DNA of 64,000 nucleotides from Zhihengliuella alba (GTDB lineage: Bacteria; Actinomycetota; Actinomycetes; Actinomycetales; Micrococcaceae). The notes beneath the pieces were generated by a model. That model saw only the letters and a program-made list of their open reading frames with translations. It made no database searches and had not been told where the DNA came from. This document shows, piece after piece, positions 17,544 through 27,981 of the stretch. The position numbers were made by a program, and so were the translations under genes. Position 1 is the first letter of the stretch. Each line of letters starts with the position of its first letter. The DNA is taken from the NCBI RefSeq assembly GCF_039538765.1, contig NZ_BAABCJ010000006.1, positions 1 to 64,000 of the forward strand, written 5' to 3'.

Positions 17544-19208
17544 ATGATAGCCACATCACTGAGGCGCGGCATGCTCCGGGCCGGGGCCATCGCAGCCATC
17601 GGCGCTCTCGCCCTGACCGGCTGCAGTTCCGGTCCCGCCGAGGACGCCGACGCTACTGCGGGTCCTTTGCTGACCATCCCGCGTGAGGATATGGGGACCT
17701 TCTCGCAGAATTTCAATCCGTTCTCCCCGAACGCGGCCCCCATGACCACGCAGGCCATCTACGAGTCGATGCTGATCTACAACCCCGCCGACGGCAACAC
17801 GGTGCCCTGGCTCGCGGAGTCCTGGGAACCCAGCGCCGACGGTCTCTCTGTCACCTTCAACCTGCGCAAGGACGTGAAGTGGTCCGACGGCGAGCCGCTC
17901 GTCGCCGCCGACGTCGTGACGACCTTCGAGCTGCAGCGCGAGCTGCTCGGCGGTTTCGACTACCTGGAGACAGTCGAATCCGTTGACGAGTCCACCGTGC
18001 TCTTCACGTTCAATAAGAAGTTCTCGCCGGCCCTATTCGAGCTGGGCCAGCAGGTCATCGTCCCCTCCCACGTCTGGTCAGAATTCGCGGAACCCGGCAA
18101 CGAACAGAACTCGGTCCCCGTCGGCACCGGCCCCTACACGGAGGTCTCGAACTTCCAGGCGCAGTCCTTCGACCTGCTGCCGAACCCCGAGTACTGGCAG
18201 CCCGACAAGCAGAAGATCCCGGGCATCCGCATGCTCGCCTTCGCTGGCAATGACGGCGCCAACCTCGCGGCGATCAACGGCGACGTCGACTGGGCGCCGC
18301 AGTACATGCCCGACATCCAGAGCACCTTCGTCGACAAGGACCCCGACCACCGCCACTACTGGTTCCCGCCCACTGGCGCGGAGATCAATTGGCAGCTCAA
18401 CACCACCCTGGACATGTTCGCCGACGCCGACGTGCGCAAGGCGCTGAGCATGGCCATCGACCGGGAGCAGATCGTCGATGTCGGCATGTCCGGCTACACG
18501 ATCCCTGCCGACTGCACGGGGCTGTCCGGCAACTACGACGAGTGGCGCGACGAGGACGTCGTCGCGGACTGCGGTTGGACCGAGCACGACGCCGAGGCGG
18601 CAGCCTCACTCCTCGACGAGGCCGGCTACACCGCGGGCCCGGACGGGCAGCGGACGGCGCCGGACGGGGAGCCGTTCGCCTTCGACATCTCCGTCGGATC
18701 GACCTCCTCGGACTGGCTCTCGGTCGCGAACATCATCGCGCAGAACCTCCAGGACATCGGCGTCCAGGCCACCGTCGACTCGCCCGACTGGGCCGCGGTG
18801 GTCGCCGGCTACGAGACCGGCGAGTTCCAGACCGGCATCGTCTGGAGTGCCAACGCGCCGACGCCGTACCAGTACTACCGGAACATCATGTCCACCGAGT
18901 CGGTGAAGCCGGTCGGCGAGCAGACGTTCGACAACTACCACCGCTTCGGCAGCGAGGAGGCGGACGCGCTCCTGGCCGAGTTCGCCGCGACGACGGATGA
19001 AGCCGAGCAGCAGCGACTGATGTCGGAGCTGCAGACCCTCTACTCGGAGCTCGCCCCGGTCGTGCCGCTCTTCCCCGGCCCGGAGTGGGGCGCCTACACC
19101 ACCGAGCGCTTCGTCGGCTGGCCCACCGAGGAGAACCCGTACGCGACGCTCGCGACGCGTGCCCCGACGACCGTCCTGGTCCTCACCTCGCTCGAACCGG
19201 TCGAGTAG
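17544..19208 (+). CDS. ABC transporter family-5 substrate-binding lipoprotein
   Basis: A 554-residue extracytoplasmic binding protein. Signal segment GAIAAIGALALTGCSSG with lipobox L-T-G-C (C near residue 28). Family-5 features include PWLAESWEPSADGLSVTFNL, KDVKWSDGEPLVAADVV, the GTGPY motif and DVRKALSMAIDREQIVDVG. Family 5 serves Dpp/Opp-type importers, mostly for peptides but also for oligosaccharides in some bacteria. Linkage to two GH32 enzymes favours a fructo-oligosaccharide here. A ribosome site, AGAGGA, precedes the ATG. A large hairpin separates it from the permease gene. Confidence 0.83.
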   Translation: MIATSLRRGMLRAGAIAAIGALALTGCSSGPAEDADATAGPLLTIPREDMGTFSQNFNPFSPNAAPMTTQAIYESMLIYNPADGNTVPWLAESWEPSADGLSVTFNLRKDVKWSDGEPLVAADVVTTFELQRELLGGFDYLETVESVDESTVLFTFNKKFSPALFELGQQVIVPSHVWSEFAEPGNEQNSVPVGTGPYTEVSNFQAQSFDLLPNPEYWQPDKQKIPGIRMLAFAGNDGANLAAINGDVDWAPQYMPDIQSTFVDKDPDHRHYWFPPTGAEINWQLNTTLDMFADADVRKALSMAIDREQIVDVGMSGYTIPADCTGLSGNYDEWRDEDVVADCGWTEHDAEAAASLLDEAGYTAGPDGQRTAPDGEPFAFDISVGSTSSDWLSVANIIAQNLQDIGVQATVDSPDWAAVVAGYETGEFQTGIVWSANAPTPYQYYRNIMSTESVKPVGEQTFDNYHRFGSEEADALLAEFAATTDEAEQQRLMSELQTLYSELAPVVPLFPGPEWGAYTTERFVGWPTEENPYATLATRAPTTVLVLTSLEPVE

Positions 19209-19268
19209 GGCCTCGGCCGGACAGGCCCCTCGGTTCGACCCGGCGCCCGGCACGTCCCGGCGCTCACA

Positions 19269-19306
19269 CCGTCGCGGCGGCGGCTCGCACTCCGCCGCCG
19301 CGACGG
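19269..19306 (+). other. intercistronic 15-bp hairpin between binding-protein and permease genes
   Basis: Bases 19269-19283 and 19292-19306 are perfectly complementary around an 8-base loop. It lies in the only long gap (131 bases) of an otherwise overlapping operon, just after the highly demanded binding-protein gene. Partial termination or 3'-end protection of the upstream message would give the usual excess of binding protein over membrane subunits. Confidence 0.65.
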
Positions 19307-19339
19307 CCCGCACTCCTCCCCCTTTCGAAAAGGACAGCC

Positions 19340-20317
19340 ATGGGCTTCATCCTGCGCAGGCTCGGTTTCTACCTGATCGCCTTCTGGGCCTCGATCACCC
19401 TGAACTTCATGCTCCCCCGCCTCATGCCCGGCGACCCCGTCACCCGGATGCTCTCCCGCTCCCAGCAGCGCCTGGACCCGCAGCAGATCGAATCGCTCCA
19501 GAGGCTGCTCGGCGTCGAGGGCGGACCGTGGTGGCAGGAGTACTTCTGCTATCTGGGGCGCGTCCTGACCGGCGACTTCGGGGTGTCCATCTCCCGGTTC
19601 CCGACCCCCGTCAGCGACGTCATCGCCGCCCAGCTGCCCTGGACGCTGCTCCTCGGCGGTGTCTCGCTGGTCATCGCCGTCATCATCGGCAACCTGCTGG
19701 GCATCCTCGCCGCCTGGCGGCGTGGCGGCATCCTCGACTCGGTGACGCCGCCGCTGCTGGTCTTCATCGGCTCCTTCCCGTACTTCTGGCTCGCGATGGG
19801 TGCGCTGTACGTCTTCGGCGTCACCCTCGGCTGGTCGCCCCTGCGTCACGCGTTCTCCGTCGGGATGACGCCGTCGTGGGATCTCGCCTTCATCGCCGAC
19901 GTGGCGTCCCACGTGCTGCTGCCCGCCCTGTCGATCGTGCTCGTCTCGATCGGCGGCTGGATGCTCGGCATGCGGAACACCATGATCACCACGAACGCCG
20001 AGGACTACATCCTCATGGCCGAGGCGAAGGGCCTGCGGCCGCGGCGCATCATGTTCAACTACGCGGCGCGGAACGCGCTGCTGCCGTCCGTGACCAACAT
20101 CGGCATGAGCCTCGGGTTCATCGTCGGCGGCGCGCTCCTGACCGAGGTCGTCTTCGCCTACCCGGGCGTCGGCTACCAGCTGCTGGCGGCCGTGCAGGGC
20201 CTCGACTACCCGCTGATGCAGGGCCTGTTCCTGACCATCACCGCCGCCGTCCTCCTCGCCAACCTGCTCGTCGACCTCGTCTACGTCCGTCTCGACCCGC
20301 GTGTGCGGGTCAGCTGA
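19340..20317 (+). CDS. Dpp/Opp-type ABC permease, DppB-like
   Basis: A 325-residue membrane protein starting MGFILRRLGFYLIAFWASI, with six predicted membrane segments. The DppB family opening is followed by the characteristic NFMLPRLMPGDPV. The EAA-type ATPase contact is at DYILMAEAKGLRPRRIMFNYAARNALLP, and the ending GYQLLAAVQGLDYPLMQG is standard for DppB. ATG at 19340 has AAAGGA upstream. It pairs with the DppC-like gene 13 bases downstream to form the channel. Confidence 0.88.
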   Translation: MGFILRRLGFYLIAFWASITLNFMLPRLMPGDPVTRMLSRSQQRLDPQQIESLQRLLGVEGGPWWQEYFCYLGRVLTGDFGVSISRFPTPVSDVIAAQLPWTLLLGGVSLVIAVIIGNLLGILAAWRRGGILDSVTPPLLVFIGSFPYFWLAMGALYVFGVTLGWSPLRHAFSVGMTPSWDLAFIADVASHVLLPALSIVLVSIGGWMLGMRNTMITTNAEDYILMAEAKGLRPRRIMFNYAARNALLPSVTNIGMSLGFIVGGALLTEVVFAYPGVGYQLLAAVQGLDYPLMQGLFLTITAAVLLANLLVDLVYVRLDPRVRVS

Positions 20318-20330
20318 TCCGGAGGATTCC

Positions 20331-21284
20331 ATGGCTCTCCCACCCCCCGCCCCGGCACCCGGCCGTTCCCGCGGCCGTGCCTCCCTGCGACTCATTCGCA
20401 CCCTGGCCCGCAATCGCAAGGCCGTCGTCGGCCTCGCCATCCTCGCGGTGTTCGTCCTCCTCGCTCTGCTGGCACCGGCCCTCTACCCGGAGGACCCCTC
20501 GCGTATCGGCTCCGGCGGCGCGACTCCGCCCAGTCCGGAGCACTGGCTCGGGACGACGGCGAAAGGCCAGGACGTCATGGCCCTGACCCTGTGGGGCGCG
20601 CGCTCGTCGCTCTTCGTCGGCGTCCTCGCCGGGGTCCTCGCGACCATCGTCGGCGTCGTCGTCGGGCTGACCTGCGCCTACTTCGGCAGGGCCGTCGACG
20701 AGGTCCTGTCCCTGCTGACGAACGTCTTCCTGCTGCTGCCCGGGCTGCCCTTGCTCGTCATCCTCGCCGCGTTCATGCCGCCCGGCCTGGGCACCGTGAT
20801 CATCGTCCTCGTCATCACGGGGTGGGCCGGCAGCGCCCGCGTCCTGCGCTCCCAGTCCCTCTCCATCCGCGGCAAGGATTACATCGCGGCGGCCTTGGTG
20901 ACCGGCGAGAGGCCGCTGCGGATCATGCTCCGCGAGATCCTGCCCAACATGGCCTCGATCGTCATGACCACACTGCTGGGCAGCGTGATCGGAGCCATCG
21001 GCGCGCAGGCCGGCCTCGAGTTCCTCGGCCTCGGCGACGCCAACACCATCTCGTGGGGCACCAACCTCTTCTGGGCGTCGACCGACGGTGCGCTCATGCT
21101 CGGGCAGTGGTGGATCTTCGTCCCCTCAGGCCTGGCCATCGCGCTGGTCGCCTACGCCCTGGCCATGTGCAACTACGCCGTCGACGAGATCACCAACCCG
21201 CGCCTGCGCAAGCCACGCCGGGCCGCGAGCGCCACGGCGCCGACCGCCGTGCAGGCCGCCGAGCCGCAAGGAGCCCACCAGTGA
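20331..21284 (+). CDS. Dpp/Opp-type ABC permease, DppC-like
   Basis: A 317-residue permease with an N-terminal cytoplasmic basic stretch, a first membrane helix (AVVGLAILAVFVLLALLAP), the DppC hallmark EHWLGTTAKGQDVMALTLWG near residue 67, and the ATPase contact loop GKDYIAAALVTGERPLRIM. It ends with a hydrophilic Ala/Pro/Lys tail. A GGAGG site precedes the ATG at 20331, and its TGA overlaps the GTG of the following ATPase gene (GTGA). Confidence 0.88.
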   Translation: MALPPPAPAPGRSRGRASLRLIRTLARNRKAVVGLAILAVFVLLALLAPALYPEDPSRIGSGGATPPSPEHWLGTTAKGQDVMALTLWGARSSLFVGVLAGVLATIVGVVVGLTCAYFGRAVDEVLSLLTNVFLLLPGLPLLVILAAFMPPGLGTVIIVLVITGWAGSARVLRSQSLSIRGKDYIAAALVTGERPLRIMLREILPNMASIVMTTLLGSVIGAIGAQAGLEFLGLGDANTISWGTNLFWASTDGALMLGQWWIFVPSGLAIALVAYALAMCNYAVDEITNPRLRKPRRAASATAPTAVQAAEPQGAHQ

Positions 21285-22191
21285 AACCAGTCCTCGACAT
21301 CGAAGAGCTGACCGTCGAGTACGTCAGCGACGAGCGCTCCGTCCGCGGAGCCGACCGCGTCAGCTTCCACATCGCACCCGGCGAGATCCTCGGGCTCGCC
21401 GGCGAGTCCGGTTCCGGCAAATCCACGGTGGCGCACTCCATCATGCGACTCCTGAAGGACCCGGCCCGCATCACCCACGGGGCCATCCGGTTCGACGGTG
21501 AGGATGTCCTGTCCATGAGCGCCGACGAGTTGCGCTCGTGGCGCTGGCGCGAGGTCGCGATGGTCTTCCAGTCCGCCATGAACTCGCTCAATCCCGTCAT
21601 GCGCATCGGCGACCAGCTCGCCGACGTGTTCACCACCCACGAGGGCCTCGGCAAGCGAGAGGCCCTGCGGCGGGCGGCCGAGCTGCTCGAGCTCGTGCGG
21701 ATCCCTGCGGACCGCGTGAACTCCTACCCGCATCAGCTGTCCGGCGGCCAGCGGCAGCGCGTCGTCATCGCCATGGCGAGCGCCCTGCGCCCGCGCCTGC
21801 TCATCCTGGACGAGCCCACAACGGCCCTCGATGTCGTCGTGCAGCAGGAGATCCTGGCGCAGATCCAGGAACTCCAGGCGGAACTGGGGTTCGCGGTCCT
21901 GTTCATCACCCACGACATGTCGCTAATGCTCGAGATGTCGGACCGCATCGGCGTCATGTACGCCGGCCGCCTGGTCGAGCTCGCCCCGGCCGAGGCGTTG
22001 CGGCGGAGGCCGCTCCACCCGTACACGCAGGCCCTGATGGGCGCGTTCCCGCCGATCAGCGGCCCGCGGGTGAAGTTGACCGGGCTGAGCGAGGGTGTGC
22101 GCTTCACCGAGATCGGCGATCTCGAGGACACCGGCGGCGGTCACTTCGTCGCCCCGACCGACTCCACGCACCTCGAGAGGGAGGCACTCCG

Positions 22192-22195
<4 letters not shown>
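21281..22195 (+). CDS. Dpp/Opp-type ABC ATPase, DppD-like
   Basis: A 304-residue ATPase. Walker A GESGSGKST (about residue 41), Q-loop AMVFQSAMNSLNPV, signature LSGGQRQRV, Walker B LLILDEPTTALD, and the C-terminal oligopeptide-transporter motif RPLHPYTQALMGAFP. The GTG start at 21281 overlaps the DppC-like stop, with AAGGAG eight bases before it. It forms a heterodimer with the next gene product. Confidence 0.88.
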
Positions 22196-23174
<979 letters not shown>

Positions 23175-23178
<4 letters not shown>

Positions 23179-24701
23179 TCCCGGCTTCCAAGCAGTCCAC
23201 CGACCTGATCGCACAGGCACAGGCCGATCCCCTGCGCCCCCGCTATCACTTCACATCGCCGGCCGCCTGGCTCAACGACCCAAACGGGGTGGCCCAGTGG
23301 GACGGGCTCTACCACCTCTTCTACCAGTACAACCCGGAGGGCCCGTTTCACGACCGGATCCACTGGGGCCACGCGGTCAGCGAGGATCTGGTGCGCTGGC
23401 GCGACCGCCCCATCGCGCTCTCCCCGGGTTCCGGCCCGGACCGGGAGGGCTGCTGGTCCGGGGTCCTGGTCGACGACGGCGGGACTCCGACGATCGTCTA
23501 CTCCGGCCGGGCCGACGGCCGGGAGCTGCCGTGCCTGGCCGTCGGCTCTGCGAACCTCGACGTCTGGACCCCTCTCGACCGTCCGGTCATCGACGCCCCG
23601 CCGGAAGGGCTGGAGGTCACCGAGTTCCGCGACCACTGCGTCTGGCGGGAGGCCGGGCGCTGGCGACAGCTGATCGGCAGCGGGATCGTCGGGGCGGGCG
23701 GCACGGCCCTGCTCTACGAATCCGAGGACCTCCGGTCCTGGACGGAGGTCGGCCCGCTGGTCGTCGGCGATGGCCAGCCGGTCCGACTCGACGACATCGA
23801 CTGGACGGGGACCATGTGGGAGTGCGTCGACTTCTTCCGGCTCGCGCCCGGTCCGGACGGCGAGACCGGGCCGCCCGACGCAGACAGCGCCGACCCGCAC
23901 CTGCTCGTTTTCTCGGCCTGGCACGAGAACATCACGCTTCGCCCGTTCATCGCCGTCGGCTCCTACGATGGCCGCCGCTTCTCCATCGACCGGGTCCAAC
24001 GGCTCGATCTGGGCGGACGTCATGCCTACGCCCCGCAGACGTTCCGCGACGATCACGGGCGGCGCGTGCTCTGGTCCTGGATGCAGGAGGGGCGCGACGA
24101 CGCCGCCCAGGCCACGGCCGGCTGGTCCGGGGCGATGACCATACCCCGTCGGCTCTGGCTCGACGCGGACGGCGGGGATGCAGCCGGCGTCGTGCGCGCC
24201 GAGCCGGTGGCCGAGGTGGAGTCCCTGCGCTCCCTGCCCCTGCTGCCGCTGCCCGCTCCCACCGGTCAGCGCGAGTTCGCCGGCACGGCGGCCGACGTCG
24301 AGATCGCGGCGCGGATCGAGACGGGCGACCGCCTCGACGTCGTCCTCTTCGCCACGGAGGACGGGGCCGAGCACACCGACCTGCGCGTCCACCGGCGGGC
24401 CGGCGGTGTCCTGGAGATTGTGCTGGATCGGGAGAGCTCGACGCTGGCGGGCGGGTGCGACACCTCGCCGCACGCCGGCGAGGTCCGCTCCACGGCCGTG
24501 GAGACGCAGATCCGGATCCTGCTGGACGCCTCCAGCGTGGAGGTCTTCGTCGACGGCACCGCGCTCACCTCGCGGGTCTACCCCACGCGGCCGGACGCGA
24601 GCCGCATCCGGATCGAGAGCCGCGGCGGGGCCACCGTCACGTCCGCACGCGCCTGGCGACTCGAGGGGACCGAGCAACCGGGGCGCGTGCTGCGCCCCTG
24701 A
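23175..24701 (+). CDS. GH32 beta-fructosidase, cytoplasmic
   Basis: A 508-residue glycoside hydrolase family 32 enzyme without a signal peptide. All three acidic motifs are present: WLNDPNG with nucleophile D35, F-R-D with D153 (transition-state stabiliser), and MWECVDFF with general acid E216. The five-bladed propeller is followed by the beta-sandwich from about residue 345, ending with VEVFVDGTALTSRVYP. It should release fructose from imported sucrose, fructo-oligosaccharides or short levan/inulin. It is translationally coupled (ATGA) to the DppF-like gene. Exact linkage preference cannot be read from the motifs. Confidence 0.88.
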
Positions 24702-24808
24702 GTCCCCGCGCTCCCGTCACACCGTCCTGTCCCGGCCCGCCCACGGCCACTACCGTTCCGACACTCAGCGTTCCGCCACCGAACAAACCCCTGGAAGAGA
24801 GGCCACCC

Positions 24809-26443
24809 GTGTCCAAGAACCACGAGAACCAATCCGAGTCCCTGCCCCGCCGCGCACCGGCCGTCGGCCGACGTTCCATGCTCCTCGGTGCGGGAGGAGC
24901 GGCCGCTCTGGGCGGCCTGTCCCTCGGCGGGATCGCTCCCGCGGCCGCCGCGCCGGACCACGCCAACCCCGGCCGCCCGAGCGGAAAATCCGCACGGGCC
25001 GTCCCGGAACACTCCTACCGTCCCGCCTACCACTTCAGCGTCCCCGACAACTGGAAGAACGATCCGCAGCGGCCCGTCTTCGTGGACGGCGAGTACCTGT
25101 ACTACTACCTCTACAATGCCGACTACCTCGACGGTGGCGCGGGGACGTCGTGGCGTCTGGCGACCACCCGGGACCATGTGTCGTTCGAGGAGCACGGCGT
25201 CGCGATCGAGAAGAACACGAACGGGAACGGCGACTGCTGGTCCGGCTGCGTCGTCGTCGACCATGACGACACGGCCGGCTACGGGGCGGGTGCCCTGATC
25301 GCCCTGGTGACGCAGGCGCCGTCGACCGGTCAGGCGCAGTACCTCTGGTACTCCACCGACAAGGGCCGGACGTTCACGCCCGGCGGGGAGGACCCGGTCC
25401 TGCCGAACCCCGGGCGTCATGACTTCCGGGATCCGAAGGTCATCTGGGACGCCGACCGCGGCCGCTGGTTCATGGCCAACGCCGAGGGCAACCGGCTGGG
25501 CTTCTACGCCTCGGCGAACCTGCGCGACTGGGAGGAGGTGGGCTCGTTCCATCGGGACGACCTAGGCCTGCTGGAGTGCCCCGACATCTTCCAGATGATC
25601 GCGGACGACGGCACAGCCCACTGGGTGCTGGGCATCAGCGCCAACGGCAAGGCGCGCGACCTCCCGGCCACGTACGCCTACTGGACGGGCACCTTCGACG
25701 GCGCCTCATTCACCCCCGACGCGGCCGAACCGGAATGGCTGGACCGGGGGTTCGACTTCTACGGGGCCGTCACCTACGAGCACTACGACGACGCCGGCCG
25801 GCTCGACCCGTCGTTGCGCCGGGCCATCGGCTGGGCGAACTTCTGGGACTACCCGCACAACTCCCCCAGCCTGCTCACGGACGGCTACAACGGCGACGAC
25901 ATGATCGTCCGTGACGTCCGCATGGTCCGCGCGGGCGGGAAGTACGTGCTCGTCTCGCAACCGACGGCGGCGCTGGCCGATTACACGTCGAAGGTGCACG
26001 AGATCGGAACCACGCGGCTCTCCGGCAACCGCGACCTGGAGCTGCGCTCCCGTGCCTACGAGCTGGCGTGCACGCTCGTCTGGGATCCGAGCAATCGCCC
26101 GGACAACATCGGGCTTGAACTGTGCCGGGCTCCCGGCGGCGGCCGCCACGTTGCAGCCGGGGCCTTCCTGGGTGGCGGCTTCACCTACGTCAACCGTCGA
26201 CCGACGTTCAATCCCGGTCATGGCGGAGAGTCACAAGTTCCCTTCGACATTAGCTCGGGCCGCCTCGACGTGCGGGTACTCGTCGACCACGCCAGCGTCG
26301 AGCTCTTCGTCGGCGACGGACGGGTGGTGCACTCCCATCGGGCGTTCCCGCTGGCAGGGGACGACGGCATCCGGTTGTTCGTCCACGGCGGCGAGGCTTC
26401 CTTCGAAAACCTCCTGATTCGAGAACTCGACGTCGCTGACTGA
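24809..26443 (+). CDS. GH32 levanase/inulinase-like enzyme, Tat-exported
   Basis: A 544-residue GH32 enzyme with a twin-arginine signal (GRRSMLLGAGG, R21-R22, hydrophobic core to about residue 43, AAAA-P cleavage region near 48). Catalytic residues are D85 in NWKNDPQ, D208 in F-R-D-P-K and E256 in E-C-P-D-I-F. The beta-sandwich closes with ASVELFVGDGRVVHSHRAF. The GTG start is chosen for its GGAAGAGAGG site six bases upstream. It would hydrolyse extracellular fructan so that the operon transporter can take up the products. It is the last gene before a strong hairpin. Confidence 0.87.
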   Translation: MSKNHENQSESLPRRAPAVGRRSMLLGAGGAAALGGLSLGGIAPAAAAPDHANPGRPSGKSARAVPEHSYRPAYHFSVPDNWKNDPQRPVFVDGEYLYYYLYNADYLDGGAGTSWRLATTRDHVSFEEHGVAIEKNTNGNGDCWSGCVVVDHDDTAGYGAGALIALVTQAPSTGQAQYLWYSTDKGRTFTPGGEDPVLPNPGRHDFRDPKVIWDADRGRWFMANAEGNRLGFYASANLRDWEEVGSFHRDDLGLLECPDIFQMIADDGTAHWVLGISANGKARDLPATYAYWTGTFDGASFTPDAAEPEWLDRGFDFYGAVTYEHYDDAGRLDPSLRRAIGWANFWDYPHNSPSLLTDGYNGDDMIVRDVRMVRAGGKYVLVSQPTAALADYTSKVHEIGTTRLSGNRDLELRSRAYELACTLVWDPSNRPDNIGLELCRAPGGGRHVAAGAFLGGGFTYVNRRPTFNPGHGGESQVPFDISSGRLDVRVLVDHASVELFVGDGRVVHSHRAFPLAGDDGIRLFVHGGEASFENLLIRELDVAD

Positions 26444-26450
26444 CGACGGC

Positions 26451-26479
26451 GCCTACCAGGGGCCGCCCCCCTGGTAGGC
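26451..26479 (+). terminator. terminator of the fructan operon
   Basis: A perfect 12-bp stem (26451-26462 with 26468-26479) and a 5-base loop, starting seven bases after the second GH32 stop. It probably ends the LacI-transporter-GH32 transcript. The 289-base gap up to the hydrolase gene also holds a tandem repeat. Confidence 0.75.
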
Positions 26480-26648
26480 GGCCCGGGCCTGGCGCACAGC
26501 GCCATTCCCGCCGGGTATGGCGCAGTACCGATGCGGACTGAGCTCTCCCGCCGGGATCCGGCGCGCCATAGCCTGATGACCGTCCTGCCGGCGAGTGAAG
26601 CGGACGATTCGACGGCCGGCAAAGTGAACGGAGTTCCCTGACGCAGTG

Positions 26649-26719
26649 CACCGCCAAGAACCACCGCCAAGAACCACCGCTCCAAGACTCACCGCTCCTA
26701 GAAGCACTGCTCCGTGGAG
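26649..26719. repeat. tandem repeats in the leader of the alpha/beta hydrolase gene
   Basis: Units beginning CACCGC (CACTGC in the last) start at 26649, 26662, 26675, 26690 and 26705. The first two are identical 13-mers (CACCGCCAAGAAC) and the last three are related 15-mers. They end at the ribosome binding site of the hydrolase, so copy number would set leader length. Confidence 0.65.
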
Positions 26720-26732
26720 GGGAGAGGCGCAA

Positions 26733-27908
26733 ATGACGGCACTGCCTGAACTGACCGCGCCATCCGACCCCTCGGGCGACCCTTCCCGCGGTCGCGGCAC
26801 CGAACCGCTCCTCCACCCATTGAGGAGGAGCGACGTACTGCGCGCGCGTGCGGACTGGCGAGACGTCCATTCACGGGTAGCGCACGGTGACGGCCATGAC
26901 TCTCTCGCCGAGCCAGTCGAGACCTGCGTCGCTTCCCTGCTGGCCCCGTTCGCCCGGCTACTGCCCTCGGCGCGGGGCGGGGTCCCCGCCGCGCGGCTCC
27001 TCGACGAGGTGGAGGGAGCCGGCTACGTGCGGCAGCGCTGGCAGCTCGAGCTGTACGCGGGCACGCCTTTCGGCGTCTACGTGCTGCGGTCGACGACGCC
27101 CACCGTCGGCAACGGGAGCGCACCTGGCCGCGCGACGGCCAGCGGCCTCGGCCCCGGTGCCTCCTCGGCCCGCCCGACGGTGCTGGCGATCCACGGGCAC
27201 GGGTATGGCAGCCGCCAGCTCGTCGGCCTGAACGCCGACGGGACGGTGGATACCGCCCGGGCCGACGGCCACGCCCACTTCGCGGAGTCGCTGGCCCGGC
27301 TGGGGGCGAACGTGGTGGTGCCCGACGTCCTCGGCTTCGGCCAGCGGGTCAGCGCGGCGGATCAGGACCCTGCCGAGACCTCGGCCTGTGCCCGCCTGAG
27401 CTCGCGCTTCTCGGCGCTCGGGCTGTCCCTCGCCGGCGCCCGCACGGCCGAGTTGGTCGGCGTCGTCGACTCACTGCCCGCGCTCGGGCTGGACGCCACC
27501 GCTCCCCTGGGCACGGCCGGACACTCCGGCGGATCCCTGCTGGCCATGCTGCTGGCGCTGGCCGACCGGCGGGTCTCTGCCATCGCGCTGTCCGGCTACG
27601 TGAACACGTTCGCCGCGAGCATCCTGGCGATGCGCCACTGCCCGTGCAACTACGTGCCCGGACTCCTCCGGGCCGGCGAGATGCCGGAGCTGCTGGCCGC
27701 GCTGGCGCCGCGGCCGCTCCTCGTCGAGGGAGGGACCGCGGACCCGATCTTCCCCATCGCGGGGTTCCGCACCGCCGTCGGGCACCTCCGGGAGGCGTAC
27801 GCGGCGGCGGGCGCCGCGGACGCTTTCCTCGCCGTGGAGCACGGCGGCGACCACCGGGTCGACGGCGGGACGATCCACCCGGCGCTCGTGGCCGCACTGG
27901 GGAACTGA
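26733..27908 (+). CDS. alpha/beta hydrolase (acetyl xylan esterase-like)
   Basis: A 391-residue hydrolase without a signal peptide. VLAIHGHGYGSR supplies the oxyanion-hole strand, GTAGHSGGS the nucleophile elbow (Ser in G-H-S-G-G), VEGGTADPIFP the acid, and AVEHGGDHRVDGG the catalytic His. The long N-terminal part (about 130 residues) is typical of the AXE1/dienelactone-hydrolase-like relatives. ATG at 26733 has GGAGGGGAGAGG upstream. It follows the fructan operon but behind a terminator, so a shared role in deacylating plant polysaccharide is only a guess. Confidence 0.75.
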   Translation: MTALPELTAPSDPSGDPSRGRGTEPLLHPLRRSDVLRARADWRDVHSRVAHGDGHDSLAEPVETCVASLLAPFARLLPSARGGVPAARLLDEVEGAGYVRQRWQLELYAGTPFGVYVLRSTTPTVGNGSAPGRATASGLGPGASSARPTVLAIHGHGYGSRQLVGLNADGTVDTARADGHAHFAESLARLGANVVVPDVLGFGQRVSAADQDPAETSACARLSSRFSALGLSLAGARTAELVGVVDSLPALGLDATAPLGTAGHSGGSLLAMLLALADRRVSAIALSGYVNTFAASILAMRHCPCNYVPGLLRAGEMPELLAALAPRPLLVEGGTADPIFPIAGFRTAVGHLREAYAAAGAADAFLAVEHGGDHRVDGGTIHPALVAALGN

Positions 27909-27910
27909 CC

Positions 27911-27958
27911 GGCCCGCCCGCCGTCCTCCGGACGAGAGGGGAGCACGGCGGGCGGGCC
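27911..27958. terminator. bidirectional terminator between convergent genes
   Basis: A perfect 14-bp stem, 27911-27924 with 27945-27958, and a 20-base loop, located between the rightward hydrolase (stop 27908) and the leftward permease (stop 27982). Confidence 0.75.
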
Positions 27959-27981
27959 GAGGGGCGAAGAGGCCGGGCGGT

